DNA of 64,000 bases from Pelagomonas calceolata (taxonomy: Eukaryota; Sar; Pelagophyceae; Pelagomonadales; Pelagomonadaceae): the NCBI GenBank assembly GCA_918797485.1, contig CAKKNE010000001.1, positions 6,200,001 through 6,264,000 on the forward strand, written 5' to 3'. Below, piece after piece: positions 30,101 through 35,716 of this stretch (position 1 is its first letter; each line of letters opens with the position of its first letter). Position numbers and translations under genes: made by a program. The notes under the pieces were generated by a model. The model was not told the DNA's origin and did not search any database. It saw nothing but the letters and a program-made list of their open reading frames with translations.

Positions 30101-30388
30101 GGCGCGCTTTCTGTGGCGGCCTCGGGCGGCGTGGTGGATGTAGCCGAGGACGGCCGCGCGTTGATCAGCGGCGTCAGCGTCGCCGGCGGGCTCGGGACGG
30201 TCGATGGGTGTGGGGACAACGAGGTGGTGACGGTGCAGATCTCGGCGCGGTCCGGCCGTGTCGGCTCCGTGGGGAACTTCGTGGGCGTCGTCGTGGACCG
30301 CGTCGGTTCTGCGCTGCGCTTGCGCGGGCCGCGGAAGGCGGTTCAGGGGGTTCTTGATTCTTCGTTGCCCTCGGTGGCGACGTCGTAA
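18101..30388 (+). CDS. Giant secreted protein of tandem cadherin-like modules (4095 codons)
   Basis: One open frame of 12.3 kb without an intron. MMRLAAFVAVALAAEEL is a signal peptide. About twenty modules of roughly 100-110 residues follow. Each ends with a strand like LTYVPPPGYDG or LRYAPPEDWHG, and many are joined by the NDAP linker typical of cadherin-like calcium-binding domains (VNDAPIIN, VDDAPRIT, ANDAPLVT, VGDAPIVT, QNDPPILT, VNDAPSID, RDDAPTVS). From about residue 1900 to 2900, and again near 3350-3450, a second repeat appears: a beta strand, then a V..AL.ALP helix, then WxVTF (for example QMEDALNALGTNVTVTR). Two Pro/Ser/Thr linkers lie at about 2110-2170 (PSxxPS type) and 2675-2710 (three EAPTFET-like units). 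Probably an extracellular or cell-surface adhesion/matrix protein. No C-terminal anchor is visible and the last module is incomplete. Confidence 0.85.
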   Translation: MMRLAAFVAVALAAEELPRYATTKSPNQPPSISYSGPKVAVDEGERFDLNIDVSDADVDEDYAGQLDVVCAGGRLDVSSKAGLRFRDAADGVAFRGPQAFVRKALQPLVYTAPSKGRGGDATIRCTVDDLGYSGVGGPRNATVAIPITIKNVNDAPIINAPAMLEVRGEEPLPISMVDPDSDVLSLTLRASHGALRWAGGDAASVLEASGSSDRLAERLLSLTYVPPPGYDGLATVSVTADDREAQTSMTIALRVRRDDAKPVLSLQAIKARRGEPTKVLRATVEGDADAVLQVKVVADNGALTLPEAPPGAYVRTRSGTEVAFDAGPGAVASTLAATTYDGDAGVIRVSIDGDETSVNIEIEEKEEAVTLVRDEPIVIAHLKTNGAIKTEEDTNATFAITLVAKGSTIHEVEVTGNRLGVVDFGREEHGNIHKRTRRGVWVRGNATMVNDVLTSLVFAPAADRHGTAYVDLSLDGVTTTPLPCVVRAVADPLVVAWGEAVPGDFLPPLMIDDADDADGLFEVLLKGDVEAPAVPGVYQSKTEAGLLLKGGLARLPLDRLTGKGRVEATVACGDRSSKATLVAHASSSKATAHAFDDGGAAVVVGSEDESLALDLRLRAGGDPTAGLEVVIEAGVGSLTVVNKPPGVDVVDDEYVTLRASAADLNTGLKALRYAPPEDWHGTDLVNATLKDLKGNYISARSLLVTIDAVDDAPRITTNNFQASTPSTRLDDAISVEDVDDGGLVRVALTPKLGSLTLKRPALAGVTIEEGAGLIILGAADRVSDALRRIDYVYPRATSEDDLIAIRAADVDGQLAEGLFSVDEVVVRRPDQINGRPVLTLERSSIKATEGDRVALPRCVVDDHEAAAFSQTVHVVLHAMQSNARFLVVDTEGVEVLNEDNVLRLTGTPALLTEVLDRVSVAYPAAWCGADVVTYAASDGEGLRARNATVAVSLEAANDAPLVTLEASDATASVGDAVVVAATFSDNDANGCGDAIIKATYTVVPPDAASLEVDARGLAVHVTRDDESVVVAGHPASLSSTKVSAVPAKEGRFVVEVAAADSEAVAKTKRFVVTANRRSSPAKRRLEAAPAFTGSLATTFTVSQGTVVHLEASAGTFEGPGAKGAGATSTDLGSLRYVPPGESTGVALLRASLDSVTWVEAAARYAPQTGAPFSIEAAVASVTTDVGVAVALDFTLRGGGEFVEVALAGDGVLSVSPHAGARVTENATRIAGMPAAVAATLSTLKFAPATAGPSKVSAAVGDVEASIDVRAAAPPPRMKAKHDGATRLAEDTPANVTALFELVDVGYALPVAVRVTAAHGTMTETIVKGTIDAVRAALSTLEYVPPPDFVGVDVVEAAVALSEGVWGEAARTVVQVTPVGDAPIVTMDAEMTVAGVAPVSLHIEVADADRDDELEVVVVASNGTVSLSNHAAVAAGATVIDGPDAAWTALPQCGGEPVNGSQVRLAGDAARLRRALAAVTYAPPSSVGMDDVRVIVRDGEGRCASASADVRITAAASSSSTVSHEGDVFMELLEDTTGTLPPLQLEGAGALNVSVEASCGGIFELEAGDDVRVWSEGAALGFEASNSKAAAAALARVAFTPPHNFYGGWGAETFEDARSDAIKRFCRSLREDPPSFALKVRSSGDMGWTSKTLRLNVLPQNDPPILTIDGATTAVAADADGAAPWSRVGAGISVSDADAGLLDVRVASKKGALRLSPAATGVEVLATPSTEVSLRGPPRAVERALRAALEFRPAAPGVSTLNVTARDGGGCGAGPEGIAEAQLSVRAAGSRVGLAWAPGQVNATTADVVSVAPRLYANGTLATSAEGAVRLEVQATNGRVALGEDRVRFREPPVKFRLDVESGPAAQMEGVAEVWTVSTRADHVFGRQRIKVEAAASGDAAEALGTVALEIGLTHRNRTSAAFFELGSTAEAARTNLLDALGEVVTLGRVDVSVEFFGASKPGFGAAEIEVTTFQNEPLPLLDISVDRCGPTVEDGTLVEGVSRASSCTARVAEIQKATTTPDVQRISIRANHTFEGGTFTLTYRSPTRYDKPTYADGDFETRPLQYNATIYEVRDALEQLPGVGLVDVQRIARDARIPLANYFWCTARENTDAPTLTAAPTFNTLEPSAKPSQKPSHSQAPTYRTLQPTPGPSETPTSLPTQLPSPLPTELDVDCDFYAVENAWQVTFWTVEGRAPLLVVKHTEGASEEGYERCPECEYATKGAPRDAVGPFYHERYKNVSATNTLCCQKLRPAWDARIAAEAGVERAVVVKTQEASIPLGGELALRWGDRTTSYVSATRAPAGHLKSALEALDPSTRGGIKVERLSRTAEGAAAWSLTFASRFGAVGPIGVDETRLEGGRAVARLDTRGRAPRDVGVYALRVSQGMAQDGFSAATQPISASAAPADVAAALAAAAEAAGIASFNATVETAPKLRAATLAGYVVEIGGGDGERPVVAVESTRGLRKGVDVVLTASDGWPQRAYAVAVDARVPDPITEVQLLRCARSHADSEDETFTLTFQGLESPPIKLGAAPTPAVLPACLGTLPACRGDGSTLLEILQGWLVGEGVIDTKDGVAVEGGDRLCAGPINCLTNECTKAQNATLYGGWGLRAPAETRIRVPGLAGDVEPFAARTTYTSLNPWNRGPGLTNGTFVTITEELRGLAPLVAEVQTVETSATPTEAPTFETEAPTFETEAPTYGTGVPSQQPTVMDTSGIHGVFRLGFRGAATIPLPHDASARQMEDALNALGTNVTVTRVALGTNSYRWRVTFAAGGGDLPLLSNPSATCGDSGAEECHLRVGEAFSSLVEPPYGRPASVTITEVRRGAASVWGSFRLRATPPFRRGAATSDLRVDVGPVALEASLRRLPGCAAATVSMRNASYWVVDGLDDGVALAVDADQLKSSVDCATCTESTWAGCADCIDPTVNVRRLVDHAVVTGAPDAVAAVLSKATYVPEVASVKGGLGRVAYEVTSGEASSKVEGRVFVEATATPPSLEAPAVAFADEGRRAPIDGIATRGTRAAVTLEADGGILSVAPVRGAAVAEDGPSVSINGPSDRVNAALATLTYEAPPSYHSDRLAREVQVVRAYAPPSLFMFAVRTWATGNALVDGTFTLRLNCDYLIDDVKEAIILHHGTKNGSRFDPVHPNASMGLAGVYARVERRLANRTVDITIDADAAARGAGAARDAGGDAEDIRRGDGGNKHNVSFEGKLREGFDACARDALTVAGAQAEFDDWLVAKPNVTSFFGQVLGVSVIRAPVDMDACVRRGLQHACGYDWEVTVAGAPSSFRAPAVVRDGSNKPVGMTVKQKFAASCGAGECNLAMAADATSDVSVRTTRRSVAAASELTLAFAGASTPPLRADASASVIEAALGALPTVTGVRVARDDEAARRDGGRAWAVEFDHLGPQPLLRATATGGAAVVVSRKRAGAATFKRITARVEGGNAEVIEVVVRPKVKAPKLRLAAAEVVAGREDEVVAGLFGGVEVEAAGVVAVEAACERGPCAFLVPTHDGVEAVLAANSVRLRGVGPSIQRVLRNTSLIPGADVDGVDVAVLSVAEGNSVSRAFLLEAVNDAPSIDAGPLGEHLELPRRRVLLNGFVVSDVDDDTLLLTLAAARGTLTMARAARRTLARWSAGDGDGQHAKLEARGAVEAWNNALNYVEYEPPADDVDDVVTLTAADNASSVTQTVSISVTGAASCAARMLLKAQRKFAALVRPDAVGAALEAKVVTEGAVVSLDFSLDAPCGRQARFVAVVAPESGRVRPADAVDLSFASFDDLAKGAMRIEAETAGALEKALGLLVYEPPRDVDGMVSMTVAVEATGGDATGVLETEWWFRIESRDDAPTVSVDVFDDTLIVDAVVARAGASTDVVAAEAASTTGPAFAKGAWSVEDEADFVSVAVEVAGDVALFLSVEEGCRRDACGALHFGNGTRSGRSFSFAASPSDAMKALDALRVVAVADDCWRARDDAAADKARAGALTVSVEDAGGQRATRTVQISARPPRPGALSVAASGGVVDVAEDGRALISGVSVAGGLGTVDGCGDNEVVTVQISARSGRVGSVGNFVGVVVDRVGSALRLRGPRKAVQGVLDSSLPSVATS

Positions 30389-30692
30389 CTAGTTTATGCT
30401 TGTATCTATGCAAATAGCTATAGTCAATTCGGGTTGCGGGGGCGCGCGCAAGGGTTGACGGGGGAGCTAGTATCTATTGTGTCTCAGTAGGAGACGGGTT
30501 TTCAAGGGCGTTTCGCGTCTGCTTGGGAGTCTCCTGCAATCGGTTTACCGATACTCTCTCGATTCCGTCGATTCCGAGACGCCGAGTCTATCTTGAGCAG
30601 CACTCACTGCTCGAAACCCAGTGGACCAAACTCCTGGCCACACGAGTCACTGTGCCTCATCGGCTTACAAAGCTTACTCAGGTCCCACACCA
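30389..30692. other. Intergenic region
   Basis: 304 bp after the giant gene. AT-richer at its start (30389-30425), then mixed. No promoter palindrome found. It could hide a last exon of the giant gene, but no clear acceptor with conserved coding follows. Confidence 0.45.
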
Positions 30693-31244
30693 ATGGCTCA
30701 CTCATTGTCCAGCGTCGTCGCGGCGCTGTGCCTGACGCTCGGCGGCGCGTTCGGCCCGTTCGCGAAGTGCGACGGGACGTGCTACGAGAACCGCTGTGAC
30801 AACTGCATGGACGCCCCTCCCGCCAACTGCCCGCCAAGTCCGCTTTGTCCTTCTCCAACGATTTGTCCGCGGTTCTACAAGATCACCGATAAGGGCACTT
30901 TCGCGTGCTTCCCGGAAGACGGTAAGGCGTGCGGCTCATGTTCCCGCGTCGGGGACCAGGGCTACCTCTTCGAGCAGTTCAGCTTTCCGAACCCGTGGCA
31001 GACCTGCGTGATAGACCCGTTCTCGTCTATCGACCCGTACCGGCCGCAGCAGTATTGGATCTTCGACGCGGATCCGGACACGAAGGTCGTCCACTACAGA
31101 TACTACACGGACCCGGACTGCACGATCCCGGATCTGACGCACGCCTTAGACGACCCGTACGCCACGGGGCCCTGCGTGCCGATGAAGGATTGCACCTTCG
31201 AGCCCGATTGCTTCTGCCTCTCGCATCTGACGAGCTTTCTCTAG
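30693..31244 (+). CDS. Secreted cysteine-rich protein, unknown function
   Basis: 183 residues. MAHSLSSVVAALCLTLGGAFG is a signal peptide. The mature part opens with a dense Cys cluster (CDGTCYENRCDNCMDAPPANC and following) and continues with about ten further Cys, plus acidic/aromatic stretches (YWIFDADPDTKVVHYRYYTDPDC). All Cys sit in the predicted lumenal/extracellular part, so it is a disulfide-stabilised exported protein. No family recognised. Start at 30693 is chosen because the upstream in-frame Met (30621) would bury the signal peptide. Confidence 0.65.
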   Translation: MAHSLSSVVAALCLTLGGAFGPFAKCDGTCYENRCDNCMDAPPANCPPSPLCPSPTICPRFYKITDKGTFACFPEDGKACGSCSRVGDQGYLFEQFSFPNPWQTCVIDPFSSIDPYRPQQYWIFDADPDTKVVHYRYYTDPDCTIPDLTHALDDPYATGPCVPMKDCTFEPDCFCLSHLTSFL

Positions 31245-31317
31245 CTCCTGTCCGCGACCCCGTTCCCCTACCGTGTAAAATAGCTCTACTCCAAAAAATC
31301 CGAAAAACGATTACATA

Positions 31318-31962
31318 TCACAATGCCTGGAGCCGCGCCTTCATCGTGTCCAGGTCGTCGTCGGCTTCCGCGGGCTCCACGGCCTGCTGTTCGGGCAGCG
31401 TCTCCGGCGCGTCGGTCTGGCCCTTGAAGAGGTCGCCGGCCAGCTCCTCGACGACCTTGTTGACCTGCAGCTCGGTCTCCTCCTCGACGTCGTCGCCGTC
31501 GAGCTCGTCGAGCGCGTCGCCGACCACCTCCTCGATCAACCCGCTCCGCTCCATCTCGCGCTGCATCTCCATCATCGTCTTCTGGAGCTCCGGCAGCTTG
31601 ACCAATTTGTTCATGCAGCGCATCACCTCCGTCGACTTCTTCATGCAGCCCGCGGCGCGCACCATGGCCGCCTGCGTCTGGAGCTGCATGTTCACGGAGT
31701 TGATCTGGGCCTTCGCCATGAGCATCCGGTTCCGCGCCGCGCGCGTCCGCACGATCTCGCGCGCGACGATCTTGCACGCGTCCTGGCGGCCTTCCTTCCC
31801 GTATTTCCGGCACTCGTCGCGCGACTTCCGCTCCATCTGCTCGAGCTTCGAGATCTCGCGGTCCATCGCGCGCTGCTCTTTCCTTAATTCGCGGCGCCAT
31901 TTTTTCATCTCCTCCTGCGGGTCCTTGGCCTTCTGCAGGCCTAGACGCTCGAGGAACCTCAT
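31318..31962 (-). CDS. VPS24: ESCRT-III subunit VPS24/CHMP3
   Basis: ESCRT-III filament subunit acting in multivesicular-body sorting and membrane scission. The basic first helices (DPQEEMKKWRRELRKEQRAMDREI), the DACKIVAREIVRTRAARNRM helix, the diagnostic KKSTEVMRCMNKLVKLPELQKTMMEM block and the acidic C-terminal half match CHMP3 better than CHMP2. The last residues DDDLDTMKARLQAL form a MIT-interacting motif (MIM1) that recruits VPS4. 214 residues, normal length, single exon. Confidence 0.92.
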   Translation of the reverse strand: MRFLERLGLQKAKDPQEEMKKWRRELRKEQRAMDREISKLEQMERKSRDECRKYGKEGRQDACKIVAREIVRTRAARNRMLMAKAQINSVNMQLQTQAAMVRAAGCMKKSTEVMRCMNKLVKLPELQKTMMEMQREMERSGLIEEVVGDALDELDGDDVEEETELQVNKVVEELAGDLFKGQTDAPETLPEQQAVEPAEADDDLDTMKARLQAL

Positions 31963-32198
31963 GTTGCTTCTTGTTTCGCTGCGTGCGATCGATTTGGGCT
32001 ACCGCGCGGTCGTCCGGAGCCGAAGGCGGCTGTGGAACTTTATTGCTTAGACCTTAGGGATGGTGCTGACTGCTCGTAGCTACCAAAGCGGCCTTTTCTC
32101 GCCTGGATGCGATTGATGGGCTCGCGTGTTGCTCACAGCGTTAGTTTCAGTAAGTATAACGCGCCCAGCAGGACTGCGGCCGATTTTTGTTGTGTTTG

Positions 32199-32220
32199 CT
32201 AGTGTGTTACAGTCCGCTAG
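32199..32220 (+). promoter_or_regulatory. CTAG palindromic promoter element, copy 3
   Basis: CTAGTGTGTTACAG followed by TCCGCTAG, 38 bp before the ATG of the lumen protein gene; the copy closest to a start codon in this window. Confidence 0.6.
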
Positions 32221-32258
32221 CTACACCGTTTTGCCACGGCTTTTTGATACAGCCCAGC

Positions 32259-32990
32259 ATGCTTCGAGCCTCAGCATTCGTCGTATTTACATGCGCTGCG
32301 TCCCTGAAACCAGCGGTGCGGCGTGGTAGTGCATCCCTGGGCAGCTTGGGTGCAAGCCCAGCTCAGCAGCCGGCCGCTCTAGCGCTACGTCGAGCGCTCG
32401 GCGCCTTCGCCGCGGCGGCGGCACTATCTCAACCATACGCTGCCAGCGCAAAACCGCTCGACGACGTTTTGCAAGCCGCGGCGACGCTCGACGCGTTGTC
32501 GCTGTCCGACAGGGCTTGCGCCCAAACGGTGCTGAGCGGCGCACCGTTCACCGACGCATCCCTGCCGACGAAGGGCGGCAACGTGCCACCGTCAGAAGTT
32601 CCGTTTATTCCCGGACTATACTATCCGAAGTCGCTCTTCGCCGCGAACTACGAGCGACCGCTCCCGACGATCGGCAACGCATTACGGAAGAACATGGACA
32701 ACGCCGGCCGGGAATTGCAATTCGCAAAGCCCAAGGCGACGATGGACGACGACGTGTTCGTCAAACGCGCGAAGACGGAGGCGGCTTTGAGCATGGACTA
32801 TCTGGACTTGCTCCGGAACGAGTGGCTGGACGCGGTCCAGCAGCTCGAGTCGGACCTTGATGATGTAGGATATGATTCCAAAACCGCGGCCGCGGATCTC
32901 GACGTGGCGCGGCGCGGCGCGAAAAAGTGGCTCGAGGCGGCGCGGGCGCCGGCGGCGCCTAGCGTCGGTGCGCTTTGTGCGACGCGGTAG
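32259..32990 (+). CDS. Plastid (probably thylakoid lumen) protein of unknown function
   Basis: 243 residues from the ATG at 32259. The leader is composite: a hydrophobic signal peptide (MLRASAFVVFTCAASLKP), a Ser/Ala/Gln-rich transit-like part, then twin Arg and a hydrophobic stretch ending AASA (LRRALGAFAAAAALSQPYAASA, split here by nature as RR, helix, cleavage site). This is the pattern of Tat-routed lumen proteins in complex plastids. The mature part is mostly helical (TKTEA-type amphipathic helices toward the end) with the loop VPFIPGLYYPKSLF. It resembles small lumenal photosystem-associated proteins but no family was recognised. Single exon. Confidence 0.65.
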   Translation: MLRASAFVVFTCAASLKPAVRRGSASLGSLGASPAQQPAALALRRALGAFAAAAALSQPYAASAKPLDDVLQAAATLDALSLSDRACAQTVLSGAPFTDASLPTKGGNVPPSEVPFIPGLYYPKSLFAANYERPLPTIGNALRKNMDNAGRELQFAKPKATMDDDVFVKRAKTEAALSMDYLDLLRNEWLDAVQQLESDLDDVGYDSKTAAADLDVARRGAKKWLEAARAPAAPSVGALCATR

Positions 32991-33455
32991 CTCTCTGGTC
33001 TCTCTGTGATAGATATCTAACTTGTTGTGCCTCGAAGTCACTTGTCTCCTCTTTCTATTTTCGTGCGGGTTTACATAAACCCGCACACTGAAAGCTCGCG
33101 CGGAACGAGTGCTACGAGACGAGCGGGGAGACCTGTACGGAGAGATCGCAACCCGGCGCTACCGTACAAAAAGCCTCTAGCCTCCTCCTCTGCGCCCTAA
33201 ATCCCGCCGCCTTACACGCACTTGCGAAGCCGCACTCACCCTTTCGTGGGCCTGAGGTGCTTCTCGCAACCACTCGCCTTGATACAAGCGGCAGCGATTC
33301 ACCGCGCCGCCCTATAGCGAGCTCAGCAGCTTTCCGGTGACCCGCGCGCCGTGAGCCCGCGCGGCGCGATACTGCCGTAGAGTACCCGTTGAGCAGAACA
33401 GCTTTCCGACCACTCGTTGAGCCAGCAGCTTTCCGGTCTAGACCGCCTAAGCACC
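32991..33455. other. Intergenic region
   Basis: 465 bp. The end of the lumen gene is followed by AT-rich DNA; near 33325-33440 the motif CAGCTTTCCG occurs three times (33328, 33401 region and 33427), suggesting a repeated promoter element of the bromodomain gene. No gene seen. Confidence 0.5.
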
Positions 33456-34097
33456 ATGACGCAAGCCGACGGCATGGCCGCGATGACCAAGATCATCAAC
33501 ACGCTCATGCAGAGGCCGGACAGCGTGCCCTTCCGCGAGCCCGTGGACTGGCGGGGCCTGGGCCTTTATGATTATCCCCAAGTCATCGCGAAGCCCATGG
33601 ACCTGACGACGGTCAAGCAGACGATCGAGCGCCAGGGCTACAAGAGCGTGAACGACTGCGCGGACGACATCCGACTGATCTGGAACAACTGCAAGAAGTA
33701 CAACCAGGACGGTTCTGATTTCTACAACCTCGCCGACGGCTTCTCGAAGCGATTCGAGGAGCGCTTCTCGAAGGTCAAGGCCGAGAACCCGGCCCTGGAC
33801 GAGGAGGAGCTGACCCACGCCCCTGATTTGGAAGAGAAGACGCGCTTCAGCCACAACATCTACCGCATCAAGCAGGAGGAGTTGGGCGTGTTGGTGGAGA
33901 AGCTCGACGCGAAGTGCCCCGACGCGATCGACAAGAGCACGTCCGACGACGAGATCGAGATCAACATCGACCAGATCGACCCGCGCACCTTCCACGACTT
34001 AGATAGATACGTGCGCCAGTGCCTCTCGCAGTCGAACCCGAAGAAGAAGAAGGCCGCGGGCGGCGCCGAGCCCAAGGCGAAGAAGCAGAAGGCCTAG
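33456..34097 (+). CDS. Bromodomain protein with NET-like C-terminus (BET family-like)
   Basis: 213 residues. A single bromodomain occupies about 8-110: PFREPVDWRGLGLYDYPQVIAKPMDLTTVKQTIE (ZA loop with the PMDL motif) and DDIRLIWNNCKKYNQDGSDFYNLAD with the acetyl-lysine-binding Asn. Residues about 135-195 (RIKQEELGVLVEKLDAKCPDAI ... IEINIDQIDPRTFHDLDRYVRQCL) form an extra-terminal (NET) domain, and the tail KKKKAAGGAEPKAKKQKA is a nuclear signal. Short BET-like readers of this shape occur in plants, algae and protists and link acetylated histones to transcription complexes. Single exon. Confidence 0.92.
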   Translation: MTQADGMAAMTKIINTLMQRPDSVPFREPVDWRGLGLYDYPQVIAKPMDLTTVKQTIERQGYKSVNDCADDIRLIWNNCKKYNQDGSDFYNLADGFSKRFEERFSKVKAENPALDEEELTHAPDLEEKTRFSHNIYRIKQEELGVLVEKLDAKCPDAIDKSTSDDEIEINIDQIDPRTFHDLDRYVRQCLSQSNPKKKKAAGGAEPKAKKQKA

Positions 34098-34482
34098 GGT
34101 CGTCTTCACTAGGGCGTAACGTCCGGGACCAACGAGTCGTCGTCGCGTCGCCTCGATGGCGTGGGGGCTGACACTCCACGTCTGGGGCCTTCCCGCGTCG
34201 TTGCGCCTGTCGTCACCGCACCCACGTCTGCTCGACGGCGTCTCGAGTACGCCTATAGATCCCTCCCCCGCGCGACGCGAGCTCGTACGCCGAATTTTCG
34301 GACGGGGTTCAAAGCGGCAGCATGGAGGCGCACGGGAGTGCGCTGAGGAACCAAATTCCCTGCCACCAAAGCGTTGCCCGGGTAGCGCGTGGAACCCTGC
34401 CCCCGGCGCGAAGCGTCCTGCAGAAGGCGGGGCTGCCCCAAACCACCCCAGCACCATTGCTCTCTTCCGGGCCGCCAGGAAG
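34098..34482. other. Intergenic / 5' region with an introner-like core
   Basis: 385 bp before the phosphatase. At 34152-34163 it carries CTCGATGGCGTG, identical to one arm of the introner core palindrome, but no terminal repeats or clear splice sites were found around it. An open frame beginning at 34156 joins the phosphatase frame but has no domain content. Confidence 0.4.
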
Positions 34483-35658
34483 ATGAGCAGCCAGCCCGGC
34501 GAGGCGACGACCTTCGCGGAGCTCGTGGTCATCCACGCCAGCGACCACGGCGCGGCCACGGGCAGCGCCGACGCGCGCGGCTGGCGGCCGGCCATGGAGG
34601 ACGCCGTCGTCGTCTCCCGCGACGCGGTGCCCGGCGCCGTGACGCTGGCCGTTTTTGATGGGCACGGCGGCGTCGACGTCGCGAAAGCCGGCGCCGCGGC
34701 GCTCGGGCCGAAGCTCAAGGAATTGTCAAAGAGCCTGCCGCCCTCGGAGTACCTGGCCTCGGTCTTTCCTTTAATTGACTTCGCCATCAAGGAAAAGGAC
34801 GGCGCGAAGTTCGAGGCCATGGGGTCGACGGCCGTCTGCGTCGTCGTCACGGCCGACGAGATCGCCTGCGGCTGGCTCGGCGACTCGAAGGCGCTGCTGG
34901 GCACGGCCCAGAGCGTCGAGGCGCTGAGCACGGACCACAAGCCCACGGACGCCGGCGAGAAGGCGCGCATCGCCGCCGCGGACGGCCACGTGCTGCGCGG
35001 CCGCGTCAACGGCGTGCTCGCCGTCTCGCGGGCGCTCGGCGACTACCTCTACAAGCAGAAGGCCGGCGCGCCGCCCGAGGGGCAGCTCGTGAGCTGCGCG
35101 CCGGACGTGACGACGCGGAAGCGCGATCCCGGCGGCGACGATTTCCTGGTGTTGGCCTGCGACGGCCTCTGGGAGAAGATGACAATCGAGCAGGCAAGGG
35201 CACTGGTGCGGTGTGCCTGGCAGATGGGGTACAAGGGGCCGTCCGACTTGGCGAAGCGCCTCGTGGAGTACGCGCTCATGGCCGGGAGCACGGACAACAT
35301 CACGTGCGTCGTCCACGTCCTCGACTCGAAGCGGCTCGATCTGCTCTCGGAGGCGGACGCTCGGGCGGGCTGCGAGGCTGCTGAAATATGCTATCCCGCG
35401 TGCTGTTGCGTCCGCGCCGTGCTGCCCCTGCGGCGGCGGGACGTGCAACAGTACGACGATGGGCGCATGGCATCTCTATTGGATGCGGTGGGCTTGGGCC
35501 GCCACGCGCCCGCCTTCGCCGCGCAGCAGGTGAACGGCGAATGCTTCGTCGAGGTCGTCGAGCGCGAGTTCGTCGAGGACCTGGACATGCCCGCCGGCGA
35601 CGCGGCCTTCCTCGCGCTCTGCAACGAGTGGTGGGAGCGCACGGCCGCCTGGCCCTGA
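34483..35658 (+). CDS. PP2C-type protein phosphatase with C-terminal SAM-like domain
   Basis: 391 residues from the ATG at 34483. Residues about 12-290 are a metal-dependent PP2C Ser/Thr phosphatase: GWRPAMEDAVV, the metal-binding VFDGHGG, CGWLGDSKALL, AVSRALGDYLYK, LACDGLWEKM and the final GSTDNITCVVV-like motif. A Cys-rich linker (CYPACCCVRAVLP) leads to a helical 60-residue segment (MASLLDAVGLGRHAPAFAAQQVNGECFVEVV...) with the layout of a SAM domain, a protein-interaction module that would target the phosphatase. The upstream in-frame Met at 34156 is not used here because the added 109 residues lack any motif. Single exon. Confidence 0.82.
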   Translation: MSSQPGEATTFAELVVIHASDHGAATGSADARGWRPAMEDAVVVSRDAVPGAVTLAVFDGHGGVDVAKAGAAALGPKLKELSKSLPPSEYLASVFPLIDFAIKEKDGAKFEAMGSTAVCVVVTADEIACGWLGDSKALLGTAQSVEALSTDHKPTDAGEKARIAAADGHVLRGRVNGVLAVSRALGDYLYKQKAGAPPEGQLVSCAPDVTTRKRDPGGDDFLVLACDGLWEKMTIEQARALVRCAWQMGYKGPSDLAKRLVEYALMAGSTDNITCVVHVLDSKRLDLLSEADARAGCEAAEICYPACCCVRAVLPLRRRDVQQYDDGRMASLLDAVGLGRHAPAFAAQQVNGECFVEVVEREFVEDLDMPAGDAAFLALCNEWWERTAAWP

Positions 35659-35716
35659 GGACCTCTGTGTCCGAGAAACCTTCCCCCATCTTTGCCTTCT
35701 CGCGTAAAACACATGA

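Noticed and set aside
23093-30219. Many antisense ORFs of 100-270 codons inside the giant gene
   Set aside because: They mirror the GC-rich sense codons, have no domains, and overlap each other; none has a plausible start context or family match.
34156-34482. N-terminal extension of the PP2C phosphatase
   Set aside because: In frame but without conserved residues, and it starts at an introner-like core; the ATG at 34483 directly precedes the domain.
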